A DNA stretch of 19,952 nucleotides from Candidatus Woesearchaeota archaeon (lineage in GTDB: Archaea; Nanobdellota; Nanobdellia; Woesearchaeales; UBA10107): positions 1-19,952 of the forward strand of contig DUFL01000028.1 of assembly GCA_013331965.1 (NCBI GenBank). The letters are read 5' to 3'. The translations under genes and the position numbers were made by a program. Under the pieces are notes generated by a model. The model saw only the letters and a program-made list of their open reading frames with translations. It ran no database searches and was not told the DNA's origin. The first letter of the stretch is position 1. Each line of letters opens with the position of its first letter. Shown here piece by piece: positions 7,220 to 13,224 of this stretch.

Positions 7220-8335
7220 CTACGTTCTTAAAGATTTCAGCGCATCAGCTACTGTTTTAATCTGTTCTTTTGTTAAAGAACTACCTGACGGAAGGTATAA
7301 TCCTCTTTCAAATAATGATTCAGAAACAGGGTATTTTCCGTTTATATCTGGAAATCTATCATCATTTTTAGCATAAACCGGCTGTTTATGCATCGGAAGA
7401 AAAAATGATCTCGTTTCTATTCCTTTTGCTTTCAGTGCTTCCATTACTTGATTCTTGTTCATTCCAAATTTCTTCTCATCGATTAAAATTGAATACATCC
7501 AGTAAACATTTTTTGCCCAGGATTTTTCAATCGGAGTTATGATCCCCGGAATATCTTTTAATAAAGAATTGTAAAACTTTGCATTTTCTCTTCTTCGATT
7601 AACTAAGTAATCTGCACGTTCGGTTTGTGCCAAACCGATTGCTGCCTGAACATTGGTCAATCTATAATTAAATCCTAGCTCATTGTGAATAAATCTTGGC
7701 ATCCCAAATGCATGATTTCTTAGTAATTTTGCTCTTTCCGCAAGTTTTTCACTGTTTGTAACAACCATGCCGCCTTCCCCTGTTGTTAAAATCTTGTTTC
7801 CATAGAAGCTGAAGCATCCAATATCGCCTATACTTCCCACTCTTTTTCCTTTATATTCCGCACCATGTGCTTCTGCCGCATCTTCAATGACAAATAAATT
7901 GTACTTTTTTGCAATTTTTAAAACCACATCCATGTCAATAGGATGCCCGTAGATATGAACGACAATTATTGCTTTTGTGTTTTTTGTTATTTTTTCTTCA
8001 ATTTTAGAAACATCCATATTCCATGTTTCATTTTCAGAATCAATGAGAACTGGTTTTGCGCCAGTATAAATAACTGCATTTGCAGTAGCAATCATTGTAA
8101 AAGAAGGAATTATTACCTCATCTCCTTTCTTTATTCCTAATGATTCTAGCGCCAGATGCAATGCGGCAGTTCCATTGCTGCAAGCTATTCCATATTTTGC
8201 GTTGCAAAATTTACTGAATGCTTTTTCAAACTCTTCAATATATTTTCCCGCAGAAGAAATCCATCCGGATTTTATACAATCTGTAACATACTTCAATTCA
8301 TTTCCTTCCAATGTTGGTTCGCAGACAGGTATCAT
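7220..8335 (-). CDS. Perosamine synthetase-like aminotransferase (DegT family)
   Basis: A PLP-dependent aminotransferase of 371 residues, probably converting GDP-4-keto-6-deoxy-D-mannose to GDP-perosamine with glutamate as donor. D152 lies in VIEDAAEAHGAEYKG and the Schiff-base lysine K181 in FSFYGNKILTTGEGG. That lysine context, together with the VLIDSENETWNMD segment near 97-108, is the pattern of Per/RfbE enzymes (V. cholerae, E. coli O157, Caulobacter) and differs from the DegT protein at 79-1209. Gmd, which makes its expected substrate, is encoded on the same strand at 10979-12019, separated by a plus-strand gene island. Its start overlaps the upstream cupin by ATGA, indicating translational coupling. 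Other GDP- or dTDP-4-keto-sugar 4-aminotransferases (PglE-like) remain possible. Confidence 0.9.
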   Translation of the reverse strand: MIPVCEPTLEGNELKYVTDCIKSGWISSAGKYIEEFEKAFSKFCNAKYGIACSNGTAALHLALESLGIKKGDEVIIPSFTMIATANAVIYTGAKPVLIDSENETWNMDVSKIEEKITKNTKAIIVVHIYGHPIDMDVVLKIAKKYNLFVIEDAAEAHGAEYKGKRVGSIGDIGCFSFYGNKILTTGEGGMVVTNSEKLAERAKLLRNHAFGMPRFIHNELGFNYRLTNVQAAIGLAQTERADYLVNRRRENAKFYNSLLKDIPGIITPIEKSWAKNVYWMYSILIDEKKFGMNKNQVMEALKAKGIETRSFFLPMHKQPVYAKNDDRFPDINGKYPVSESLFERGLYLPSGSSLTKEQIKTVADALKSLRT

Positions 8336-8748
8336 TCTTCCTCTTTGATGTAAACTTTTTCTTTTTCTTTTCCTGGATATGGGCCTGGTTTAACTTCCAG
8401 CATTTTTGTTTTTTCTAAAATTTTGATTCCATGGCCGCTTAGAATTAAAATAGAATCTCCTGTTTTAACTATTTGTTCTGCTACTTTTTTATGATTTTTA
8501 TTGTATAACTCAACTAAAATCTTACCTTCTATGAGGTAGAAGAATTCCTGTATATCTATATTGCTAACGTCTTTGATTGACTTGTGATAGTGCGGTTCAA
8601 CATAGACTTCCCCCCTATTGTGATAACCAATTTGCAATGGAAAACTTGGCTCTGAAATAAAAGAAAGCTCCTTTTCACTAAAATTTGAAGGGATATATAT
8701 GCCGAGAAGTTCATCATTGTCTTTTATCTGCTTTATTTCTTTACCCAT
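8332..8748 (-). CDS. Small single-domain cupin protein
   Basis: A 138-residue cupin with EPHYHK (H53, H55), E68 in IQEFFYLIEG and H106 in SGHGIKI, that is the three-histidine one-glutamate metal set of the double-stranded beta-helix fold. The C-terminus has a GPYPG segment (about 122-126) seen in cupins found beside surface-sugar genes. It does not match the RGxHAHKxLxQ signature of FdtA/QdtA 3,4-ketoisomerases, so I do not assign that reaction. It is the first gene of a two-gene minus-strand operon with the perosamine-type aminotransferase, and the 4-base overlap suggests they act on the same sugar. It could be an isomerase, epimerase-like enzyme or ligand sensor. Confidence 0.82.
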   Translation of the reverse strand: MGKEIKQIKDNDELLGIYIPSNFSEKELSFISEPSFPLQIGYHNRGEVYVEPHYHKSIKDVSNIDIQEFFYLIEGKILVELYNKNHKKVAEQIVKTGDSILILSGHGIKILEKTKMLEVKPGPYPGKEKEKVYIKEEE

Positions 8749-8770
8749 GAGGAATATATTTTAAAGTTGG

Positions 8771-8781
8771 TTATTTAATAA
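8771..8781 (-). promoter_or_regulatory. Possible TATA box of the cupin/aminotransferase operon
   Basis: Read on the minus strand this is TTATTAAATAA, centred about 28 bases before the cupin ATG at 8748, which is the spacing expected for a leaderless archaeal transcript. The region is generally AT-rich, so this is only a candidate. Confidence 0.35.
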
Positions 8782-8808
8782 TTTGCATGAATGATATAGA
8801 TTAAACAT

Positions 8809-8830
8809 TTATTTACCATATTGTAAATAA
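8809..8830. repeat. 22-bp perfect inverted repeat in a divergent intergenic region (candidate operator)
   Basis: TTATTTAC, a 6-base spacer (CATATT), then GTAAATAA: 8-base arms with no mismatch. It sits 61 bases before the cupin start and about 48 bases upstream of the plus-strand TATA box, in the roughly 200-base gap between divergent operons. A dimeric helix-turn-helix regulator site is the simplest reading. The symmetry is seen; binding is inferred, and AT-rich DNA yields some such repeats by chance. The rest of the 8749-8947 gap is AT-rich sequence with the two promoters and a short upstream ORF. Confidence 0.4.
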
Positions 8831-8877
8831 TATATTTATTAATTGAATACCACTTCTAAGTAGTTAAAATACATAAA

Positions 8878-8888
8878 GCTTATATACA
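8878..8888 (+). promoter_or_regulatory. TATA promoter of the Nudix island
   Basis: ATAAAG followed by CTTATATACA is a good BRE/TATA match. The expected start site is near 8910, which leaves a leader of about 38 bases to the ATG at 8948 and excludes most upstream start codons. Confidence 0.55.
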
Positions 8889-8915
8889 TGTAATAGTGTA
8901 ATAATGCCATATCGA

Positions 8916-8951
8916 ATGCTATCGTGGATAGCTATAAACGGCAAAAAATGA
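8916..8951 (+). other. Short upstream ORF overlapping the Nudix start
   Basis: An 11-codon frame (MLSWIAINGKK) opens at ATG 8916, just past the predicted transcription start, and ends in a TGA that overlaps the ATG at 8948 in an ATGA arrangement. An in-frame ATG at 8904 would extend it to 15 codons but lies ahead of the predicted start site. It could couple translation to the Nudix gene or be chance. Confidence 0.25.
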
Positions 8952-9895
8952 CAAACACAAAAGATAAGTTAGTTAAGGAATTAGAAGGAATATATGGCGG
9001 AAGAGATTTGGCCGCCTCATTATCTGAAGGAAGAGACTTTATTCATTTAATTACACCAGCTAGCGACATCAGAAATGTATCTTTTTCAAAAGGAAATGGA
9101 CCTCAGAACATAGAAAATCCAATTGATACATCTTTTAATTCATTTTATAACGAAGTTATTCTTCCGCAAATAGAAAGCGGAAAACTTGGTGATGGAATTA
9201 AAACAAAATTTGACGATAGAAAAGTAAGATTGGATGATTCTGGCGTAGTTCCGGTGTACACTCTGGTAAACGAAGTTTTCAGACTTAAAGTAGGACCGAC
9301 AGATTATATGAGATTTAAAGAAGATTCTAAAAGAAGTGACGAAGAAAATCTCGCATTGATGTTAAGAGGAGTTCAGGAAAATGGTAAACCTTGGAAATAT
9401 TTTGCAAAACCATTAGGTGTTGCAGTTCTTCCAGTAACAAAAGACGGACACGTATACATCGGAGAAAGATTAGGAAACGTAGACAGACCGGGTTTGCTTT
9501 GCTCAGTTGCGGGACAAATGACATTCAATGAAGACGTTAATAAAATCAGCGCTTTAGCTGATGCACAAAAAGAACTAAAAGAAGAGTTCGGCATAGAAAT
9601 GAAATTAGATTCTGAAAATACACGTTTTGCAGGAATATCCGCGTTCCCTAAATTGGGAGATGCAGATGTGGTTCTTGCTGTTAAAACAGACGTTCCAGAC
9701 GCATACTTTGATTCTGGAGACTGGATGAAGAAAGTCTCAGAAAGAGAACATAAGTCTCTTGTTCCAATCAAAAGAAAAGATGATGCAGAAATTCTTCTTA
9801 ACGAAGGAAGACTTCAAAACGGAAGCAGAAAGCACGACATCATATATTCAACAAGACTAGGTCTTGAATATCTCGCAAGAGAAGTGTTGAGGTAA
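8948..9895 (+). CDS. Nudix-domain hydrolase with unassigned N-terminal region
   Basis: 315 residues from ATG 8948; an in-frame GTG at 8924 would add eight residues, but the ATG fits an ATGA overlap with a short leader ORF. The C-terminal half (about 155-315) is a Nudix domain that would hydrolyse a nucleoside diphosphate linked to another group, using divalent metal. The Nudix box is recognisable but altered: G189, E195, then K208-E209-L210-K211-E212-E213-F214-G215-I216. The spacing between E195 and the REUxEExGU half is twelve residues instead of seven and the usual arginine is lysine. The first 150 residues are polar and match nothing I recognise. It lies in a sugar-nucleotide locus, so cleavage of a nucleotide sugar is plausible. 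The two following genes are closely spaced. Confidence 0.85.
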   Translation: MTNTKDKLVKELEGIYGGRDLAASLSEGRDFIHLITPASDIRNVSFSKGNGPQNIENPIDTSFNSFYNEVILPQIESGKLGDGIKTKFDDRKVRLDDSGVVPVYTLVNEVFRLKVGPTDYMRFKEDSKRSDEENLALMLRGVQENGKPWKYFAKPLGVAVLPVTKDGHVYIGERLGNVDRPGLLCSVAGQMTFNEDVNKISALADAQKELKEEFGIEMKLDSENTRFAGISAFPKLGDADVVLAVKTDVPDAYFDSGDWMKKVSEREHKSLVPIKRKDDAEILLNEGRLQNGSRKHDIIYSTRLGLEYLAREVLR

Positions 9896-9901
9896 ATAAC
9901 T

Positions 9902-10261
9902 ATGAGATACAGAAGAATACAAGGAAGTGCTGAAACCGAACAAAATAAAGAATTTGTAAAATTATTTGGTGTCAGATATAGATTCCCCTCATTCTTCTTG
10001 GGATATAAAAGAAGCAACAGTATGACTTTGGAAGACGTTGCAAGAATTCTTCACAAAAGTGGCTATGCTAATTCAGAAAGAGAAGCAAAAAGTGATGCAG
10101 AAGGGGTCATTAAACGAAGCTATATAACAAAATATGTCTCAGGAAATGGCGGAACATATTACTTTGTTGCAGACGACAAGAACAAAGGGAAATTTATGCT
10201 AGTAGAGGATGATTTTTCATTTTGTGGCGGACTTATTAAACCATCGTCACGAAGTATCTAA
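9902..10261 (+). CDS. Unrecognised 119-residue protein
   Basis: Begins six bases after the Nudix stop, with GAGGT about ten bases ahead of its ATG, so it is very likely co-transcribed and translated. The protein is basic in its first 40 residues (MRYRRIQG, RYRFPSFFLGYKR), followed by a helical stretch MTLEDVARILHKSGY (41-55), then KRSYITKYVSGNGGTYYFV (71-89), which could form a beta hairpin, and an acidic KFMLVEDDFSF tail. The helix-then-hairpin order is compatible with a winged-helix nucleic-acid-binding domain, but that is only a guess from pattern. No signal peptide or membrane segment. Codon use and close spacing support a real gene; function unknown. Confidence 0.7.
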   Translation: MRYRRIQGSAETEQNKEFVKLFGVRYRFPSFFLGYKRSNSMTLEDVARILHKSGYANSEREAKSDAEGVIKRSYITKYVSGNGGTYYFVADDKNKGKFMLVEDDFSFCGGLIKPSSRSI

Positions 10262-10270
10262 ATGCATACG

Positions 10271-10277
10271 TTTAATA
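10271..10277 (+). promoter_or_regulatory. Possible TATA box of the HAD gene
   Basis: TTTAATA is centred about 28 bases ahead of the ATG at 10302, the spacing of a leaderless transcript. A second AT-rich block (TTTTTAAATA, 10283-10292) is too close to the ATG to act as a TATA box for this start. Weak match. Confidence 0.3.
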
Positions 10278-10301
10278 CCATCTTTTTAAATAAAAAACAA
10301 A

Positions 10302-10937
10302 ATGATTAAAGCCGTAATTTTTGATTTGTTTGGAACACTTGCCGAATCAAGCTGTAATCCGGAAGAAAAAATCAGAAAAGAGTTTAAACTTGAGCATGAC
10401 TATTCTTTAGTTGAAAAATTAGTGTGCGGAACTGAATTTAGAAACTTTGATAATTACATTCAAGCAATCATGAATGGTGTTAATATTCCAAATACCTCCA
10501 GAAATATAAAAAGAATAACCAATATCTTCAATATAGATGTATTGAACGCAAAACTATTGCCCGAAACTAGGAAAGTAGTTCATGCACTCAAAAAGAGAGG
10601 GTGTAAATTGGGAGTTATCTCAAACATACCAAATCCGAAATACGATGTTCTAGCAAAAGAAGGAGTTCAATCTATGTTCAATTCAATTGTATATTCATAT
10701 GAGTGCGGGTTAATAAAACCAGATCCTGCCATATTTCAACTTGCGTTAAAACAACTTGGAATTAAACCACATGAAGCCATAATGATTGGAGATTCTGTTA
10801 AATCAGACATAGAAGGAGCATCTGCGCTGGGTTTACAAACATTATTGATTGACCATCGCAATAAATATTTGAATCATAACGGATCAAGAGTTAACTCTCT
10901 TGAAAAAGTGCCAGAATATATATCGAGTCAGATTTGA
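10302..10937 (+). CDS. HAD-superfamily hydrolase (phosphatase-like)
   Basis: A 211-residue haloacid-dehalogenase-superfamily enzyme, probably a phosphatase of a small sugar or nucleotide phosphate. All four motifs are present: nucleophile D8 in FDLFGT (phenylalanine at the second-aspartate position, as in haloacid-dehalogenase-like members), S107 in VISN, K139 in LIKPDP, and D164/D169 in IGDSVKSDIEGA. Residues of about 15-90 form the helical cap. The lack of the second motif I aspartate (DLF rather than DxD) makes classical phosphotransfer less certain, although many phosphatase-annotated relatives share DxF. It follows the 119-residue gene by 40 bases and converges on gmd. It could pair with the Nudix enzyme in consecutive hydrolysis, by inference. 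Confidence 0.9.
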   Translation: MIKAVIFDLFGTLAESSCNPEEKIRKEFKLEHDYSLVEKLVCGTEFRNFDNYIQAIMNGVNIPNTSRNIKRITNIFNIDVLNAKLLPETRKVVHALKKRGCKLGVISNIPNPKYDVLAKEGVQSMFNSIVYSYECGLIKPDPAIFQLALKQLGIKPHEAIMIGDSVKSDIEGASALGLQTLLIDHRNKYLNHNGSRVNSLEKVPEYISSQI

Positions 10938-10941
10938 ACAT

Positions 10942-10979
10942 ATTGCAAAAAAATAAAAATATTAATTTTTAAAAGCAAT
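10942..10979. terminator. Possible bidirectional terminator between convergent HAD and gmd genes
   Basis: The 41-base gap between the two gene ends is nearly all A and T. It holds AAAAAT-ATTA-ATTTTT (10955-10970) and is bracketed by ATTGC (10942-10946) and GCAAT (10975-10979). T-rich tracts occur on both strands, as expected for archaeal intrinsic termination. Weak support. Confidence 0.3.
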
Positions 10980-12019
10980 TATCTGTCAACTTCAGTATGT
11001 CTCATTGCTTCTTCCCAGCCAGTTGCATTGGGTGCATCCCAATGAAGAGGTTTATTTGTCCACCTGTCTAAATCTGCTTCAATCATTTCTTTAACTAAAT
11101 TATTGAAAGATGTTTTCGGAACCCATTTTAGTTTTTCTTTTGCTTTGGTCGGATTTCCTAACAATAAATTAACTTCTGATGGCCTTAAGAAGTTAGGGTC
11201 TGTTTTGACATATTTTTTATAATCCAAGCCAACCGTTTCAAATGCAATCTTTGCAAATTCTTCTACAGTTCTTGTCTCTCCCGACGCAATCACGAAATCT
11301 TCTGGCTTATCCTGCTGCAGCATTGCCCACATCGCTTCGATATAATCCTGAGCATGACCCCAGTCTCTTTTTGCTTCAAGATTTCCTAAAACGAGTTCTT
11401 TTTGCAATCCGAGCTTGATTCTTGCGACAGCATTCGTTATTTTTCTTGTCACGAACTCCAAACCCCGGTAAGGAGATTCATGATTAAATAATATACCGGA
11501 ACAGGCAAATAATCCGTACGCTTCTCTGTAATTCTGGACAATATTGTGGGCAAACACTTTCGCAGATGCATAAGGACTTCTTGGGTGGAATTGAGTATTT
11601 TCGTCCTGAGGAATATTTTTTCCGACTTCTCCATACATCTCTGAAGTTGAAGCCTGATAAAATCTTGTTTTCGGGCTTAAAACTCGTATGGTATCGAGGA
11701 GCATTAAAACACCTATCGCATCTATTTCTGAAGTGCACGTCGGATGCTCGAAAGAACCGCCAACGAAACTTTGCGCAGCGAGATTATAGACCTCATCAAA
11801 TTTAAATCGGTTAAAAATCTCCATCATGCAGCTTTGATCGGTTAAATCCATAGAAATAAGCGTTATCTTATCCAGAAGGTTCATCGCCTTCAAACGCCAG
11901 AAATTAGGGGTGCTTATACGCCTAAAAGCACCATAAACCTTGTAACCCTTATCAAGCAGGAATTTGGCTAAATAAGCCCCATCCTGGCCTGTGATGCCTG
12001 TTATGAGTGCTGTTTTCAT
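10979..12019 (-). CDS. gmd: GDP-mannose 4,6-dehydratase
   Basis: Converts GDP-D-mannose to GDP-4-keto-6-deoxy-D-mannose in the cytoplasm, the branch point to GDP-perosamine, GDP-fucose, GDP-rhamnose and relatives. The 346-residue sequence has the diagnostic family segments: GITGQDGAYL (8-17), YNLAAQSFVGGSF (78-90), STSEMYG (124-130), PRSPYASAK (146-154), LFNHESPYRG (177-186) and LGNLEAKRDWGHAQDYI. Catalytic T125, E127, Y150 and K154 are all present. The start is supported by a TATA box 26 bases upstream, giving a leaderless mRNA. No GDP-fucose synthase or reductase is in the window, but a perosamine-synthetase-like aminotransferase is on the same strand at 7220-8335, which makes GDP-perosamine the likeliest product. 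Confidence 0.97.
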   Translation of the reverse strand: MKTALITGITGQDGAYLAKFLLDKGYKVYGAFRRISTPNFWRLKAMNLLDKITLISMDLTDQSCMMEIFNRFKFDEVYNLAAQSFVGGSFEHPTCTSEIDAIGVLMLLDTIRVLSPKTRFYQASTSEMYGEVGKNIPQDENTQFHPRSPYASAKVFAHNIVQNYREAYGLFACSGILFNHESPYRGLEFVTRKITNAVARIKLGLQKELVLGNLEAKRDWGHAQDYIEAMWAMLQQDKPEDFVIASGETRTVEEFAKIAFETVGLDYKKYVKTDPNFLRPSEVNLLLGNPTKAKEKLKWVPKTSFNNLVKEMIEADLDRWTNKPLHWDAPNATGWEEAMRHTEVDR

Positions 12020-12033
12020 AAGATATCAGGTTC

Positions 12034-12055
12034 TAAATGTATTTATAAACATTTA
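12034..12055 (-). promoter_or_regulatory. gmd promoter: TATA box inside an inverted repeat
   Basis: TTTATAAA at 12042-12049 (identical on both strands) lies centred 26 bases before the gmd ATG at 12019, so the transcript should be leaderless. The box is enclosed by a 7-base inverted repeat, TAAATGT and ACATTTA, separated by eight bases. A protein bound to this symmetric site would block TBP, so it may be an operator. Promoter call is good; operator is inference. Confidence 0.6.
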
Positions 12056-12099
12056 CAATAAACCATCTACACTACTAATCTATACTATGAGTGAGGTAT

Positions 12100-12112
12100 C
12101 TTTTTAAATATA
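12100..12112 (+). promoter_or_regulatory. TATA promoter of the six-gene operon; decides the start of its first gene
   Basis: CTTTTTAAATATA is centred about 26 bases before base 12132, placing transcription start only a few bases ahead of ATG 12136. An in-frame GTG at 12091 lies upstream of this box and would not be in the mRNA. Confidence 0.5.
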
Positions 12113-12135
12113 ACCGAACTGAAAATAATACGAAA

Positions 12136-13224
12136 ATGGAGAAAAAAGAACCGAAAATAAATGTGCTAGTCTCGTGGTGGACAAAAAGAGATGGCATAAA
12201 AGACTACTGGCTCAAAATAGATAAATTTCTTTGGAGATATATAAAGGCAAATATTATCAAGAATACTAATGGATTGACCTTAAATCCGTTTTATTTCATA
12301 AATCTAGCTAAAAAATGTAAAAAATGCGATTTGCTGCACATCCAGCACAATTATTGTCTCTTTGGAAGTTTATTTAATAAAATAAATAATATTCATGCAT
12401 TTCTTTTTTATTTTCTTGTGAAATTTCCAAAAGGACCTAAAATAATAACAACTATGCACGATATAGTTGAACCTAGAAAACTTAATTTTTTCAAAAGATT
12501 CTATCTTGATCTGATGAATCTTCCGATAAAATTATTCAGCGACAAAATTATTGTGCATAGAACAGTTGTCCGTGATCAGTTAATAAGACAAGGGTTTAAA
12601 GCAGAAAAAGTATCTGTTGTTAATTACGGCGTTGATGATGTAAAAAATTTGATGGTACCTGAAGATGCAAGGAGAAAGTTTGGCCTTCCGGAAAGAAAAA
12701 CAATCGTGCAGTTCGGATTTGTAAGGCCGGATAAACAATATGAACTGGTAATTGATGCACTGACAGAACTTCCCGATATGCAGCTTTTCATATTTGGAGA
12801 TGCGCCGTATAAAGATTATCTTGATTTCCTTAAAAAAGAGATTTCAAAAAAAGGACTTGAAAAAAGAGTCATTTTTAAAGACAAAGTCCCGCAGCATATG
12901 AATTATGAATGGCTTTCTTGTGGGGATGTAATTGTGCTGCCTTATGCAAGAATATCTGCATCAGGCGTATTAAGCGATGCAATATCTGCACACCTGCCCA
13001 TAGTTACTTCAGATATTTCTGAGTTTAAGGAAACAGAGAAACAAGGCGTATTGAAGACAACAAATGTTTATTCAAAAAAAGAGTTTGCGAGGACAATACG
13101 TGAAGTAGTAAATAATCCGAAACACATAAAAGCAAACATTTTAAAATATGTTAAAAATAACAATAGGAATGAAATTGCTAAAAGAACAAAACAAACATAC
13201 GAAGAGGTATTAAACGAAAAATGA
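12136..13224 (+). CDS. GT4-like (GT-B fold) glycosyltransferase
   Basis: 362 residues from ATG 12136, chosen over in-frame GTG 12091 because a TATA box sits between them. Near the N-terminus KRDGIKDYW resembles the CGIADY acceptor-domain motif of GT4 enzymes, and TTMHD lies where the family often has THD or THHD. The donor domain has VVNYGVDD, IVQFGFVRPDKQ, LFIFGDAP, VIFKDKVP and VIVLPY, followed by SASGVLSDAISAHLPIVTSD. The classical second-domain E-x7-E is absent; S/G residues occupy the first glutamate position, a variation seen in some GT4 branches. It leads a six-gene operon and overlaps the next start by ATGA. Family likely; donor and acceptor unknown. Confidence 0.88.
   Translation: MEKKEPKINVLVSWWTKRDGIKDYWLKIDKFLWRYIKANIIKNTNGLTLNPFYFINLAKKCKKCDLLHIQHNYCLFGSLFNKINNIHAFLFYFLVKFPKGPKIITTMHDIVEPRKLNFFKRFYLDLMNLPIKLFSDKIIVHRTVVRDQLIRQGFKAEKVSVVNYGVDDVKNLMVPEDARRKFGLPERKTIVQFGFVRPDKQYELVIDALTELPDMQLFIFGDAPYKDYLDFLKKEISKKGLEKRVIFKDKVPQHMNYEWLSCGDVIVLPYARISASGVLSDAISAHLPIVTSDISEFKETEKQGVLKTTNVYSKKEFARTIREVVNNPKHIKANILKYVKNNNRNEIAKRTKQTYEEVLNEK

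Noticed and set aside
8332..8748. Considered calling the cupin a dTDP-sugar 3,4-ketoisomerase (FdtA/QdtA type).
   Set aside because: The RGxHAHKxLxQ signature of that family is absent; only the general cupin metal set is visible.
8749..8947. AT-rich divergent intergenic region considered as a replication origin or CRISPR leader.
   Set aside because: No repeated origin-box motifs, no Cdc6/Orc gene and no direct repeats; one palindrome plus promoters explain it adequately.
9327..9771. Antisense open frames inside the Nudix gene.
   Set aside because: The plus-strand frame has a Nudix box and a promoter; the antisense frames have neither recognisable motifs nor a promoter.
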